A stretch of DNA of 64,000 bases from Streptomyces sp. SM10 (GTDB taxonomy: Bacteria; Actinomycetota; Actinomycetes; Streptomycetales; Streptomycetaceae), in NCBI RefSeq assembly GCF_002910915.1, contig NZ_NEUF01000186.1, forward strand, positions 4,494 through 68,493, read 5' to 3'. Numbering within the stretch: position 1 is the stretch's first letter; every line of letters begins with the position of its first letter. The notes under the pieces were generated by a model. That model was not told the DNA's origin. It saw only the letters and a list, made by a program, of their open reading frames with translations, and ran no database searches. Below, in pieces: positions 16,668-25,961 of the stretch. A program made the translations under genes and the position numbers.

Positions 16668-17465
16668 TCAGGCGAGGCGCCGCGGGGCGATGCCCAGGCG
16701 ACGGTCCTTGAGGGCCGGGAACCGCTCCCGGGTGGTGACGGTGGTCGCCGGGTCGAACTCCACGGTGAGCACCTCCTCACCCGCTCCGGCCTCGGCGAGC
16801 ACCTCGCCCCAGGGGTCGACGACGATGCTGTGAGCCGCCTGCTCGACCCCCGCGTGGGTACCCGCGCACCCGACGGCGAGGACGTACGCCTGGTTCTCCA
16901 CCGCGCGGGCCTGCGCCAGCAGGGTCCAGTGCGCGCGGCGGCGCTCCGGCCACCCGGCCGCGACGATCATGGTCTCCGCCCCCGCGTCGACGAGTCCGCG
17001 GAACTGCTCCGGGAAGCGCAGGTCGTAGCAGGTGGCAAGGCCGAGCGTGGTCTGCGGCAGGGCGACGGTGACGAGCTCCTCACCGGCGCCCATCATCACC
17101 GCCTCACCCTCGTCGAAGCCGAAGCGGTGGATCTTCCGGTACGAGGCGGCCCGCTCCCCCTCCGGCGAGAACACCAGCGAGGTGTTGTAGAGCGTGCCGT
17201 CCTCGGCACGCTCCACGAAGGATCCGGCGTGCAGCCAGACCCCCGCCTCGGCCGCCGCCTTCGCCATGGCCTCGTGCGTCGGTCCGTGCAGCGGTTCGGC
17301 CTCGTCGGCGAAAGCGGTATAGGCGAAGGCGCCGACCGGCCAGAGCTCGGGGAGAACCACCAGGTCCGCTCCCCGCTGCGCCACGACCAGCGAAGCCGCG
17401 CGCTCTCTCCGGGAATTGACCGATTCATCCTCGTTTACTGCGATCTGGATGAGGGAGGCGTGCAC
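16668..17465 (-). CDS. Carbon-nitrogen hydrolase (nitrilase superfamily)
   Basis: Cytosolic amidase-type enzyme of 265 residues with the Glu-Lys-Cys triad of the nitrilase superfamily. The glutamate is in VVLPELWPV (about residue 40), the lysine in SYRKIHRFGFDEG (about 117), and the cysteine in GLATCYDLRFPEQF (about 150). Length fits the omega-amidase/Nit2-like branch, which clears deaminated glutamate and glutamine analogues, but the exact amide is not shown. The start is a GTG with no strong ribosome-binding site. It seems monocistronic. Confidence 0.93.
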   Translation of the reverse strand: MHASLIQIAVNEDESVNSRRERAASLVVAQRGADLVVLPELWPVGAFAYTAFADEAEPLHGPTHEAMAKAAAEAGVWLHAGSFVERAEDGTLYNTSLVFSPEGERAASYRKIHRFGFDEGEAVMMGAGEELVTVALPQTTLGLATCYDLRFPEQFRGLVDAGAETMIVAAGWPERRRAHWTLLAQARAVENQAYVLAVGCAGTHAGVEQAAHSIVVDPWGEVLAEAGAGEEVLTVEFDPATTVTTRERFPALKDRRLGIAPRRLA

Positions 17466-17665
17466 ACTACCACCGTCCTGGCATGAGAGCCGTCAACGCG
17501 GGCCTACGATCGTCACACGAAAGCACTGCCGGGGTGCCTTCTCGCAGCGTAACTTAGCGAGCGAACCTCCCACGCAGCCCGCAGACAGCACCGTCGGTGC
17601 CGGCCAGCCTGTCCGGCACTCCCTGCTCTCCAGCCCATGCACCGCAGAACCGCACGAGGGGTCAC

Positions 17666-18490
17666 GTGACCGTCCATCCCAGCCTCCAGACCTACGCCGA
17701 TGCCTGGACCCACTCCATCGAGTCGATAGCCGAGCTGGTCAAGCCGCTCGCCGAGGGGGAGTGGAACCGCCGGACGCCCTGCCCGGGATGGTCGATACGC
17801 GACATCGTCTCGCACGTCATCGGCATGGAGTGCGAACAGCTCGGCGACCCCCGCCCGATCCACACGCTGCCGCGCGACCTCTACCACGTGCAGAACGACC
17901 ACCAGCGCTACATGGAGATGCAGGTCGACGTACGGCGCCACCACACGGCGCCGGAGATGACCTCGGAGCTCGAGTACACGCTCATCCGGCGCATGCGCCA
18001 GCTGCGCAACGAGTCGCGCCCCCCCGAGACCATGGTGCGGGCGCCCCTCGGTGCCGAGCAGACCCTGGAACTGGCCCTGCGCATGCGCGCCTTCGACGTC
18101 TGGGTGCACGAGCAGGATCTGCGGACGACGCTGGGACAGCCCGGCGGTCTGGACTCCCCCGGCGCACTGATCGTCCGGGACACCCTGCTGATCGGCCTGG
18201 CGAAGGTGGTCGCCAAGGACGCGGGAGCGCCGCCCAACTCGGCCGTGGTCTTCGATGTGCACGGCCCGCTGGAGTTCCTGCGCACGGTCAGGGTCGACGG
18301 CGAGGGACACGGTTCGGTCGACGGTGCGCCGTCCCTGGGACCTGTGGCGACCCTGTCGATGGACTGGGAGACGTACTACCGGCTCGCCTGCGGCAGGATC
18401 AGGGCAGGGGCCGTGGAGGACCGGATCAAGATCGACGGCGACCAGGACCTGGCGGCCGAGATCCTGCGCAACTTCGCCGTGACCCCGTAG
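17666..18490 (+). CDS. Maleylpyruvate isomerase / mycothiol-transferase-like (DinB-fold) protein
   Basis: Protein of 274 residues with the N-terminal four-helix domain of the actinobacterial maleylpyruvate isomerase family. The motif WNRRTPCPGWSIRDIVSHVIGME (about 35-57) has the conserved Pro-Gly-Trp and a histidine that binds metal in relatives. A C-terminal domain of mixed strands follows from about 180. Family members use mycothiol or bind metal for transferase or isomerase reactions; the substrate is unknown. The GTG at 17666 is chosen because GAGGGG lies shortly upstream; the frame is open further 5'. It converges with the MFS gene. Confidence 0.85.
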   Translation: MTVHPSLQTYADAWTHSIESIAELVKPLAEGEWNRRTPCPGWSIRDIVSHVIGMECEQLGDPRPIHTLPRDLYHVQNDHQRYMEMQVDVRRHHTAPEMTSELEYTLIRRMRQLRNESRPPETMVRAPLGAEQTLELALRMRAFDVWVHEQDLRTTLGQPGGLDSPGALIVRDTLLIGLAKVVAKDAGAPPNSAVVFDVHGPLEFLRTVRVDGEGHGSVDGAPSLGPVATLSMDWETYYRLACGRIRAGAVEDRIKIDGDQDLAAEILRNFAVTP

Positions 18491-18551
18491 CCCGGCACCC
18501 GGCGGCGCCCGTCCGCCGGCGGACCCGGTCGGGCTCGCCGGCGGGGCACGG

Positions 18552-19859
18552 TCAGGCGGGCACGTGTACGGCTTCGACCCGGCTGACGACGTGGTGGTCG
18601 CGTTCCCTGTGGGTGGCACTGGCGTACAGCCGCAGGATCTGCACGACACCGAACGCCTCCAGGACGAAGACCGAGGCGAACGCGATGCGGTAGTTGTCCC
18701 CGGTCACGTCCAGCAGGACGCCCACCGCGAACAGGGTCGTCATCGAGGCGACGAACCCGCCCATGTTGACGATCCCGGAGGCCGTGCCCTGGCGTTCCGG
18801 CGGATTGGCGGGGCGGCCGAAGTCGAAGCCGATCATCGATGCCGGGCCGCAGGAGCCGAGGACCACGCACAGGGTGATCAGCAGCCACATCGGCGCGTGG
18901 CCGCCGGGGTAGAAGATCGTGGTCGCCCAGAGCAGCGCCGTCATCGCGACCGTGCCGAGCGCCAGGGGGGCCCGCGCCGCGTGATGGCGGGCGATGACCT
19001 GGCCGTAGACCAGCCCCACCACCATGTTCGAGAGCACCACCAGGGTGAGCAGCTCACCGGCGGTACCCCTGCTGAGCCCCTGCGCCTCGACCAGGAACGG
19101 CATCCCCCACAGCAGCAGGAAGACCATGGCGGGGAACTGCGTCGTGAAGTGCACCCACATGCCCAGGCGGGTGCCGGGCTCCCTCCAGGAGGCGGCGATC
19201 TGCTTCCGTACGTACGCCGCTCCGGCGTGCTCGACGGGCGGCGGCTCGTGGCCCTCGGGGTGGTCCTTGAGGAAGAGGAGCAGCAGCACCAGCACCACCA
19301 CGCCCGCCAGGGAACTGCCGACGAAGGTCGCGGTCCAGCCGAACCCGTGCAGCGCACGGGCGATGAGGAGCGTCGAGACGAGGTTGCCCGCCATCCCGAA
19401 GAGCGCGGCGACCTGCCCGATCAGCGGCCCGCGCCGGGCCGGGAACCACCGGGCGCCGAGCCGCAGCACGCTGATGAACGTCATCGCGTCGCCGCAGCCG
19501 AGCAGCGCGCGGGAGGCGAGCGCCATGCCGTACGAGGGCGAGAGTGCGAAGCCCAGCTGCCCCAGCGTGAAGAGCACGACCCCGAGGGTGAGAACCCTCT
19601 TGGTGCCGAGCCGGTCGACCATGAGGCCCACCGGTATCTGCATCCCGGCGTAGACGAGCAGCTGGAGGATGGAGAACGTCGACAGGGCCGAGGCGTTGAC
19701 GTCGAACCGGTCGGCCGCGTCGAGACCCGCGACCCCGAGGCTCGTACGGAAGATGATGGCGACGAAGTAGACCGCGACGCCGATGCCCCAGACCCAGGCG
19801 GCGCGCCGGCCGCCGGGCGGGTCTCCGGGCAGGGTGAGCGTGGGAGCGGCGGAGGTCAT
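18552..19859 (-). CDS. MFS transporter
   Basis: Major facilitator superfamily permease of 435 residues with about twelve hydrophobic helices. The helix 2-3 loop carries GLMVDRLGTKRVL, the family signature. It resembles the organic anion / sugar-acid branch (similar to glucarate and hexuronate porters). The substrate is not certain. Its ATG overlaps the stop of the upstream GntR gene by four bases (ATGA), so the two are translationally coupled and the regulator probably controls the transporter. Confidence 0.93.
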   Translation of the reverse strand: MTSAAPTLTLPGDPPGGRRAAWVWGIGVAVYFVAIIFRTSLGVAGLDAADRFDVNASALSTFSILQLLVYAGMQIPVGLMVDRLGTKRVLTLGVVLFTLGQLGFALSPSYGMALASRALLGCGDAMTFISVLRLGARWFPARRGPLIGQVAALFGMAGNLVSTLLIARALHGFGWTATFVGSSLAGVVVLVLLLLFLKDHPEGHEPPPVEHAGAAYVRKQIAASWREPGTRLGMWVHFTTQFPAMVFLLLWGMPFLVEAQGLSRGTAGELLTLVVLSNMVVGLVYGQVIARHHAARAPLALGTVAMTALLWATTIFYPGGHAPMWLLITLCVVLGSCGPASMIGFDFGRPANPPERQGTASGIVNMGGFVASMTTLFAVGVLLDVTGDNYRIAFASVFVLEAFGVVQILRLYASATHRERDHHVVSRVEAVHVPA

Positions 19860-20539
19860 CGGTCATCCCCCCTGACCAGCACCTTGACCCGGCTGACATG
19901 GCGCCGCACGACCTGGGCTGCGCCTTCGGCGTCGCCCGCCCTGATGGCGTCCAGCAGCTCACCGTGCTCGGTGATGTTCGCGGCGATCCTGCCCGGGTGC
20001 GCCTCCATCACGGCGACGCCCATCCGGAGCTGCCGGTCGCGGAGCTGGTCGTAGAGGCGCGAGAGGATCTCGTTGCCCGCGTTCTTCACGATCTCGGCGT
20101 GGAAGCAGCGGTCCTTGACGGACACGGCGGCCAGGTCGCCCGCCTCGGCGAGCTCCCGCTGCTCCTCCAGGAGCTGTGCGAGGCGGGCGATCAGCTGGGC
20201 CGGTGCGGGGACCGCCTTGCGCGCGGCGAACTCCTCGACGAGCAGGCGGGTCTCCACCACGTCGGAGATCTCCTGGGCGGAGACCGCGAGGACCAGGGCG
20301 CCCTTCTTCGGGTAGAGCTTGATCAGCCCTTCGACCTCCAGCCGGAGCAGCGCCTCGCGCACCGGGGTCCGGGAGACGCCGACCGCCTCGGCGAGGTCGC
20401 CCTCGGTGAGGAGCGTGCCGCCCTCGTAGCGGCGGTCGAGGACCGCTTCCTTGATGTGCGCGTAGACGCGCTCGGCTGCGGGCAGGGGCTTGGGATCCGC
20501 CTTGCGGGCGAGGGCGGAGGCTGACGGTGCGGCAGGCAT
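19856..20539 (-). CDS. GntR/FCD family transcriptional regulator
   Basis: DNA-binding repressor of about 227 residues. It has a winged helix (about 20-90; GDLAEAVGVSRTPVREALLRLEVEGLI is the recognition region) and an all-helical FCD ligand domain (about 100-220). I set the start at the ATG at 20539, since the longer frame adds only unrelated sequence. It is the first gene of a two-gene operon with the MFS permease. The AT-richer bases just upstream (about 20540-20575) include an imperfect dyad around GATACAAGAT, a candidate for autoregulation. The effector is likely the transporter's substrate, an organic acid by family analogy. Confidence 0.9.
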   Translation of the reverse strand: MPAAPSASALARKADPKPLPAAERVYAHIKEAVLDRRYEGGTLLTEGDLAEAVGVSRTPVREALLRLEVEGLIKLYPKKGALVLAVSAQEISDVVETRLLVEEFAARKAVPAPAQLIARLAQLLEEQRELAEAGDLAAVSVKDRCFHAEIVKNAGNEILSRLYDQLRDRQLRMGVAVMEAHPGRIAANITEHGELLDAIRAGDAEGAAQVVRRHVSRVKVLVRGDDR

Positions 20540-20797
20540 GCACACAGCATAGATACAAGATGCACGCATGACGGATCCGGTCCACGATGCGGGACACCGA
20601 TGCCTCACGCGACAGGGGTGGGACCACCGGGGCACCGGCCGCAGATCTCCAGGCCTCCAGGGCCCAGAGGCACTCGATCCGGGCACCTGATCCGAATTCA
20701 CCCCTTCGGGGACGCATCCATCCGGCCGCCTCAGGCGTCTCATCACCAAGCGGCACCCTCATGTGGCCGCACTGCAGGCGTGTTTGGAGCGTTCGAC

Positions 20798-21697
20798 TTG
20801 AAAATCGGTCTCAAGGGCATAAACCGCGCGCGTGTCGGCGTCACCGTGGCTCTCACCGCAGGTGCCGTCCTCGCGGGCAGCGGCTTCGCCTCCACGGCTC
20901 AGGCAGCGACCCCGCCGACTCCCTCGATCACCGCCAAGGGCGGTTTCGTGATGGACAACGGCACCGCGAAGACGCTCTACGGCAAGGCGGCGGACACCCG
21001 TCGCTCCACCGGCTCGACGACCAAGATAATGACCGCCAAGGTGGTGCTGGCCCAGAAGAACCTGAACCTGGACACCAAGGTCACGGTCCAGAAGGCGTAC
21101 AGCGACTACATCGTCTCGAAGACCGCCTCGTCGGCCCGGCTCATCGTGGGCGACAAGGTCACGGTCCGTCAGCTCCTGTACGGCCTGATGCTGCCGTCGG
21201 GCTGCGACGCCGCGTACGCACTCGCCGACACGTTCGGATCCGGCTCCACACGCGCCGCCCGGGTGAAGTCGTTCATCGGCAAGATGAACGCCGACGCGAA
21301 GGGCCTGGGTCTGAAGAACACCCACTTCGACTCCTTCGACGGCATCGGCAGCGGCTCGAACTACTCGACGCCGCGCGACCTGACGAAGATCGCCTCCGCC
21401 GCGATGAAGAACTCCACGTTCCGCGGGATCGTGAAGACGAAGTCGACGAAGCAGAAGGTCACGACCAAGAGCGGCGGCTACCGCTACATGTCGTGGTCCA
21501 ACACCAACGCCATGCTGGGCAGCTACACCGGCATGATCGGCGTGAAGACCGGCTCGGGCCCGACAGCCAAGTACTGCCTGGTCTTCGCCGCGACCCGCAA
21601 CGGCAAGACGGTCATCGGGACCGTGCTCACCTCGACGTCGGCGACCACCCGGACCGCCGACGCCAAGAAGCTCCTGGACTACGGCTTCAAGAAGTAG
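20798..21697 (+). CDS. D-alanyl-D-alanine carboxypeptidase (PBP5-like, exported)
   Basis: Exported serine peptidase of about 299 residues that trims peptidoglycan pentapeptides. An N-terminal signal peptide ends near ASTAQA. The catalytic set is present: STTK (serine nucleophile, about residue 67), the SGC triad in LPSGCDAAYAL (the usual SxN with Cys), and KTG in IGVKTGSGP. I take the TTG at 20798, eight bases after GGAG; a GTG at 20780 is an alternative, and the frame is open to 20600. No C-terminal membrane anchor is visible, so it is probably secreted. A perfect 23-bp hairpin follows. Confidence 0.9.
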   Translation: MKIGLKGINRARVGVTVALTAGAVLAGSGFASTAQAATPPTPSITAKGGFVMDNGTAKTLYGKAADTRRSTGSTTKIMTAKVVLAQKNLNLDTKVTVQKAYSDYIVSKTASSARLIVGDKVTVRQLLYGLMLPSGCDAAYALADTFGSGSTRAARVKSFIGKMNADAKGLGLKNTHFDSFDGIGSGSNYSTPRDLTKIASAAMKNSTFRGIVKTKSTKQKVTTKSGGYRYMSWSNTNAMLGSYTGMIGVKTGSGPTAKYCLVFAATRNGKTVIGTVLTSTSATTRTADAKKLLDYGFKK

Positions 21698-21705
21698 CCC
21701 TGAGC

Positions 21706-21756
21706 CGACGGAGGGGTCCTACCCGCACGGACTGTGCGGGTAGGACCCCTCCGTCG
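21706..21756. terminator. Bidirectional terminator, 23-bp perfect stem
   Basis: Arms 21706-21728 and 21734-21756 pair without mismatch around a 5-base loop. It sits between the convergent carboxypeptidase and DUF397 genes. Confidence 0.95.
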
Positions 21757-21759
21757 TCG

Positions 21760-21945
21760 CTACGCGTGCCGCCGGCGCAGGTCGGACGTGAAGGCGTCCC
21801 ACGCGGTGGGGGTGACGGTGAGGACGGGACCGTCCAGGCGCTTGGAGTCACGGACGGCGACGGCCAGGGGGATGTTGCGGGCCACTTCTACGCACTCGCC
21901 GTTCCCGCTGCTATAGCTGGACTTGACGAACTCGAAGTGCGTCAC
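21760..21945 (-). CDS. DUF397 protein (WhiJ-partner type)
   Basis: A 61-residue protein with the family signature FVKSSYSSGNGECVEVA, RDSK and a C-terminal WDAFTSDLR. DUF397 proteins in Streptomyces sit beside WhiJ-like XRE regulators and act as their small partners, thought to antagonise or tune them. The GTG at 21945 is chosen because it begins the domain. Its start lies two bases after the stop of the XRE gene, so the two are co-transcribed. Confidence 0.9.
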   Translation of the reverse strand: MTHFEFVKSSYSSGNGECVEVARNIPLAVAVRDSKRLDGPVLTVTPTAWDAFTSDLRRRHA

Positions 21946-21947
21946 GG

Positions 21948-22808
21948 CTACAACTCCTTGCGAATACGCCCGATCAGAGCGAGGGAATCGCGGGGAGCGA
22001 GTCCACTTCTGGCGATACGGCCGAACGTGACGTTGTGTCGTTCGGCGTCCGTCTCGCTCTCCAACCACAGCGTAGACGACGTCGTGTCCATGTAGACCAC
22101 GTCCATCGCGCCAGGTTCAGCGAACGACACGACACTGAAAGCGCTGGTCATGCCGGGATGCGAACCAGCGAGGAAGGGGACAATCTGCACCGTGACATTT
22201 TCCTCGCAGGCAGCGCGTTCCAGACGCTCCAACTGGGCACGCATCACGTCACGTCCGCCCACCAACTGCCGTAGTGCACCCTCCGCCACGATCGCCCACA
22301 GAGCGAGCGGCTTGGTATCCGTCAGCCTTGCCTGGCGAGCGATCTTCGCTTCGACAAATCGCTCGATCTCGTCCGGATCGTCCCAGTCCGCGTTTCCGAT
22401 CGCGAGCGCCCTGGCGTAGTCCGGGGTCTGGAGCAGTCCTGGCACGAAGGCTCCCTGCCAGGTCCTGACACCGGTGGCGATGTCTTCGAGCGCCACGTAC
22501 TCAACCAAGGAGCGCAACTCCGGGTACTGATTCCACCAGCCCTTCGCCTTGCGGCGCTCCCGGTCCACCCGGGCCACTTCCAGCAACCGGCCGACGACGT
22601 TCACGTCGTCATGACCATAGAAATCGCAGAGAGCCCGGATGTCCGGGTCCCGCATAGGGACCCAGCCGCGCTCCATCTTCACGATCTTCGAGTTGGTCGC
22701 GCTGATGACCTGGGCGGCCTGCTGTTGCGTCTTCCCGGAAGCGTCCCGGAGGCGTAGCAACTCGCTACCGAGCCTGCGCCCCAGAACAGTTGACGTCCGG
22801 TTACCCAT
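21948..22808 (-). CDS. XRE family regulator with DUF5753 (WhiJ-like)
   Basis: DNA-binding regulator of about 286 residues. The helix-turn-helix (about 10-70; KTQQQAAQVISATNSKIVKMERG) is followed by the DUF5753 domain (about 95-270). The second domain includes the WQGAFVPGLLQTPDYARAL motif. Proteins like this belong to the large WhiJ group that tunes Streptomyces development. The ATG at 22808 begins the conserved stretch; a GTG six codons upstream (22826) is possible. A downstream DUF397 gene and a divergent HATPase gene complete the usual triad. Confidence 0.92.
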   Translation of the reverse strand: MGNRTSTVLGRRLGSELLRLRDASGKTQQQAAQVISATNSKIVKMERGWVPMRDPDIRALCDFYGHDDVNVVGRLLEVARVDRERRKAKGWWNQYPELRSLVEYVALEDIATGVRTWQGAFVPGLLQTPDYARALAIGNADWDDPDEIERFVEAKIARQARLTDTKPLALWAIVAEGALRQLVGGRDVMRAQLERLERAACEENVTVQIVPFLAGSHPGMTSAFSVVSFAEPGAMDVVYMDTTSSTLWLESETDAERHNVTFGRIARSGLAPRDSLALIGRIRKEL

Positions 22809-23068
22809 CTGCGTCGCTCGATTCACCCGGCCAGTCTCGCGGTTCTGGGTGGCGCCCGTCGACTCCCGCGACTTTTCGAGACAAGTGTCTCCGTTTCACT
22901 TGCGCAGATCGCGCGAGGATCGCTACGTTCAGCACACAGCCGCTCACACAGTGGAGCCATCAGGCGGAAGTGCACCGCCCTGCCCTGCGCCGGAACCGAC
23001 GACCGGATCCGGCTCGCCGCAGACGCGACATCGCCACCGCCGTCCACGCACACCGGAGGCAGACACCC

Positions 23069-23578
23069 ATGGCCGCAGTCCAGGAGATCTCCGTACCCGA
23101 GCCCCCGCTCCGTGAGGACCGGCTCGACTACACCCCCACCGCGCGGAGCATCTCCCTCAGTCGGCACCGCACCGCGCGGCTCGTCATCCAGTGGGGGCAC
23201 GCGGAGCTGGCCGATGACGCGGCGCTGCTGGTCAGCGAGTTGGCGACCAACGCCCTGCTGCACGGAGGCGTCCGGGGCAGGCTGATCAGAGTGGAGCTCA
23301 CGCTCACCCGGACGGCGCTTCGCGTCGCGGTCAGTGACCCGCGCGGTGAGCGGCTGCCCGGCCTGCGGGTCGCCGCCACCGACGACTGCTACGGGCGCGG
23401 CCTTCTGATCGTGGCGCGGCTGGCCGACCACTGGGGCGTCGAGCCGCGCACCGTCGGCAAGACCGTGTACGCCGAACTCTCCCTGCGGCGGAGGGCTCCG
23501 GACACGCCGGTGGGCCCGCGCTCACATCGCGCGGGCCCACCGGAATCACGTACAGCAGGGGTGGCTACCCCCAGGTGA
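23069..23578 (+). CDS. HATPase-domain (anti-sigma-factor-like) protein of the WhiJ triad
   Basis: Protein of 169 residues with a RsbW/SpoIIAB-type ATPase fold. The N-box is DDAALLVSELATNALLHGG (about 55-73), and a YGRGLLIVARLADHWGV segment forms the G2 region. A GGAGG lies before the ATG. In triads of this kind the ATPase is divergent from the XRE gene, as here, and probably acts by binding partner proteins; direct sigma-factor binding is not shown. The last 30 residues are basic and low in structure. The 3' end overlaps the convergent bkdC1 gene by 14 bases. Confidence 0.87.
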   Translation: MAAVQEISVPEPPLREDRLDYTPTARSISLSRHRTARLVIQWGHAELADDAALLVSELATNALLHGGVRGRLIRVELTLTRTALRVAVSDPRGERLPGLRVAATDDCYGRGLLIVARLADHWGVEPRTVGKTVYAELSLRRRAPDTPVGPRSHRAGPPESRTAGVATPR

Positions 23579-24968
23579 TCAGGCGCTTCGGCTGCTCCAG
23601 GATCGCCGCGACATCCGCGAGCACCTTGGAGCCCAGTTCCCCGTCGACCAGCCGGTGATCGAAGGAGAGGGCCAGCGTGGTCACCTGACGGGGCTTCACC
23701 TTGCCCTTGTGGACCCAGGGCTGGAGCTTGATCGCCCCGACCGCGAGGATCGCGGACTCGCCCTGGTTCAGGATCGGCGTACCCGTGTCGACCCCGAAGA
23801 CACCGACGTTGGTGATGGTCACCGTGCCACCCGCCATCGCGGCCGGGGAGGTCTTGCCGTCGCGAGCCGTGGTGACCAGGTCGCTCAGGGCCTGCCCCAG
23901 CTCGGGCAGGGTCTTGTCGTGCGCGTCCTTGATGTTCGGCACGATCAGGCCCCGCGGGGTGGCGGCGGCGATGCCCAGGTTGACGTAGTGCTTCTGGACG
24001 ATCTCCTGGTTGGCCTCGTCCCAGGTTGCGTTGACCTCCGGGTGACGCTTGATCGCGACGAGGAGGGCCTTGGCGATGATGAGGAGCGGATTGACCCGCA
24101 CCCCCGCCATGTCCTTGTCCTCCTTGAGCTCCGCCACCAGCTTCATCGTGCGCGTCACGTCGAGTGTCACGAACTCGGTGACGTGCGGCGCGGTGAAGGC
24201 GCTGCCGACCATGGCCTGCGCGATGGCCTTGCGTACGCCCTTGACCGGGATGCGGGTCTCCCGGCCGGCCGCGTCGACGGACACGGCGGCCGGTGCGGGC
24301 GCCACGGCCGGGGCGACGGCCTGCGCCGGCGCCTCGGCGGGTGCCGGGGCGGCCGCCGCGTGGACGTCCTCGCGGGTGATGACGCCGCCCTCGCCGGTCG
24401 GGGTGACCGTCGCGAGGTCGATGCCCAGGTCCTTCGCGAGTTTGCGCACCGGCGGCTTGGCGAGCGGACGCGTCTCGGGAACCGTCGGGGCCACCGGCGC
24501 CGCGTGGCCGTTCATCTCGGCCTGGATCGCGGCGGCTGCCGGCCCCGGGATCTCGACACCCTTGCGGGCGCGCCGCTTGGTGGACGTCTCGGCCACGCCG
24601 TAGCCGACCAGGACCGGCTGCCGGCCTTTGGGCGCTTCGGGTTCCGGTTCCGCGACGGGTTCCTGGACGGGCTCCGGGGCCGAGGGGGCGTCACCGCTGC
24701 CCGGCGCCACGTCGACCGCGATGATCACCTCGCCGACGTCGACGGTCGTGCCCTCGGGGAAGCGCAGTTCGTGCACCACCCCGTCGAACGGGATCGGCAG
24801 CTCGACCGCGGCCTTGGCCGTCTCGACCTCGCACACGACCTGGCCGTCGGTGACGGTGTCACCGGGCTGGACGAACCACTTGAGGATCTCCGCCTCGGTC
24901 AGCCCTTCGCCCACATCGGGCATCTTGAACTCGCGGAAACGAGCAGACGTTTCGGTCATCGTCGTCAC
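23565..24968 (-). CDS. bkdC1: Branched-chain 2-oxoacid dehydrogenase E2 (acyltransferase), cluster 1
   Basis: Dihydrolipoamide acyltransferase of 467 residues that passes the acyl group to CoA. It has an N-terminal lipoyl domain with the modified lysine in CEVETAKAAVELP (about residue 52). A Pro/Ala/Glu linker and a peripheral subunit-binding domain (about 165-200) follow. The C-terminal catalytic domain ends in the SFDHRLVDGE active site. It is the last gene of the A1-B1-C1 operon, ten bases after the E1-beta stop. No E3 gene accompanies it, so a lipoamide dehydrogenase from elsewhere must serve it. Specificity for branched-chain rather than pyruvate substrates is from the S. coelicolor analogue. 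Confidence 0.93.
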   Translation of the reverse strand: MTTMTETSARFREFKMPDVGEGLTEAEILKWFVQPGDTVTDGQVVCEVETAKAAVELPIPFDGVVHELRFPEGTTVDVGEVIIAVDVAPGSGDAPSAPEPVQEPVAEPEPEAPKGRQPVLVGYGVAETSTKRRARKGVEIPGPAAAAIQAEMNGHAAPVAPTVPETRPLAKPPVRKLAKDLGIDLATVTPTGEGGVITREDVHAAAAPAPAEAPAQAVAPAVAPAPAAVSVDAAGRETRIPVKGVRKAIAQAMVGSAFTAPHVTEFVTLDVTRTMKLVAELKEDKDMAGVRVNPLLIIAKALLVAIKRHPEVNATWDEANQEIVQKHYVNLGIAAATPRGLIVPNIKDAHDKTLPELGQALSDLVTTARDGKTSPAAMAGGTVTITNVGVFGVDTGTPILNQGESAILAVGAIKLQPWVHKGKVKPRQVTTLALSFDHRLVDGELGSKVLADVAAILEQPKRLITWG

Positions 24969-24978
24969 GACCCTCTCC

Positions 24979-25959
24979 TCAGTACGCCAGCGAGCGGTCG
25001 ACGGCGTCGAGCACCCTGTCGAGACCCGGCAGGTACTCGTCCTCGAGCCTGGCCGGCGGGTACGGGGCGTGATAGCCGCCGACCCTCAGCACGGGCGCTT
25101 CGAGGTGGTAGAAGCAGCGCTCGGTGATCCGCGCCGCGATCTCGGCCCCGGAGCCGTAGAACACCGGCGCCTCGTGGACCACCACGAGCCGGCCGGTCTT
25201 CTCGACCGAGGTCTGCACGGTGTCGAAGTCGATCGGGGACATCGACCGCAGGTCCAGGACCTCGAGCGACTTGCCCTCCTCCTGAGCCGCGGCGGCCGCC
25301 TCCAGGCAGACCTTCACCATCGGGCCGTACGCGACGAGCGTGAGGTCGGAACCCTCACGGGCCACGGCGGCCTTGTGGAGCGGGCCCGGGATGGACTCGG
25401 TGTCGAGCTCCCCCTTGTCCCAGTAGCGGCGCTTGGGCTCGAAGAAGATGATCGGATCGTCGCTCTGGACGGCCTGCTGCATCATCCAGTAGGCGTCGCT
25501 CGCGTTGGAGGGCGAGACGACCTTCAGGCCCGCCACGTGCGCGAACAGGGCTTCCGGCGACTCGCTGTGGTGCTCGACGGCACCGATGCCGCCGCCGTAC
25601 GGGATGCGGATGACGACCGGCATCTTGATCTTGCCGAGCGCACGGGCGTGCATCTTGGCGAGCTGCGTGACGATCTGGTCGTACGCGGGGAAGACGAAGC
25701 CGTCGAACTGGATCTCGACGACCGGGCGGTAGCCGCGCAGGGCCAGACCGATCGCCGTACCGACGATGCCGGACTCGGCGAGCGGGGTGTCGATGACCCG
25801 GCCCTCGCCGAAGTCCTTCTGCAGCCCGTCCGTGATGCGGAAGACCCCGCCGAGCTTGCCGACGTCCTCACCCATGATGAGGACCTTGGGGTCGGTCTCG
25901 AGAGCCTTGCGCAGCGACTCGTTGAGCGCCTTCGCGATGGACATCTTCTCGGTGGCCAT
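24979..25959 (-). CDS. bkdB1: Branched-chain 2-oxoacid dehydrogenase E1 beta, cluster 1
   Basis: Beta subunit of the thiamine-diphosphate decarboxylase, 326 residues, the standard length. It contains [17 protein letters not shown] near residue 35 and [28 protein letters not shown], both typical of transketolase-like E1-beta chains. The frame is open much further upstream, but only from ATG 25959 does the family sequence begin. It starts three bases past the bkdA1 stop and is coupled to it. With bkdA1 it forms the alpha2beta2 enzyme that decarboxylates the keto acids of Val, Leu and Ile and feeds branched fatty acid and polyketide starters. Confidence 0.94.
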   Translation of the reverse strand: MATEKMSIAKALNESLRKALETDPKVLIMGEDVGKLGGVFRITDGLQKDFGEGRVIDTPLAESGIVGTAIGLALRGYRPVVEIQFDGFVFPAYDQIVTQLAKMHARALGKIKMPVVIRIPYGGGIGAVEHHSESPEALFAHVAGLKVVSPSNASDAYWMMQQAVQSDDPIIFFEPKRRYWDKGELDTESIPGPLHKAAVAREGSDLTLVAYGPMVKVCLEAAAAAQEEGKSLEVLDLRSMSPIDFDTVQTSVEKTGRLVVVHEAPVFYGSGAEIAARITERCFYHLEAPVLRVGGYHAPYPPARLEDEYLPGLDRVLDAVDRSLAY

Positions 25960-25961
25960 GG

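Noticed and set aside
17661-17670. A parS at GTCACGTGAC
   Set aside because: It is a palindrome, but its flanks are GTCACGTGAC rather than TTTCACGTGAAA, and it is the start codon region of the isomerase-fold gene.
20540-20797. A longer N-terminus for the D-Ala-D-Ala carboxypeptidase
   Set aside because: The frame is open to 20600, but the signal peptide starts at the chosen TTG and upstream codons give a non-secretory sequence.
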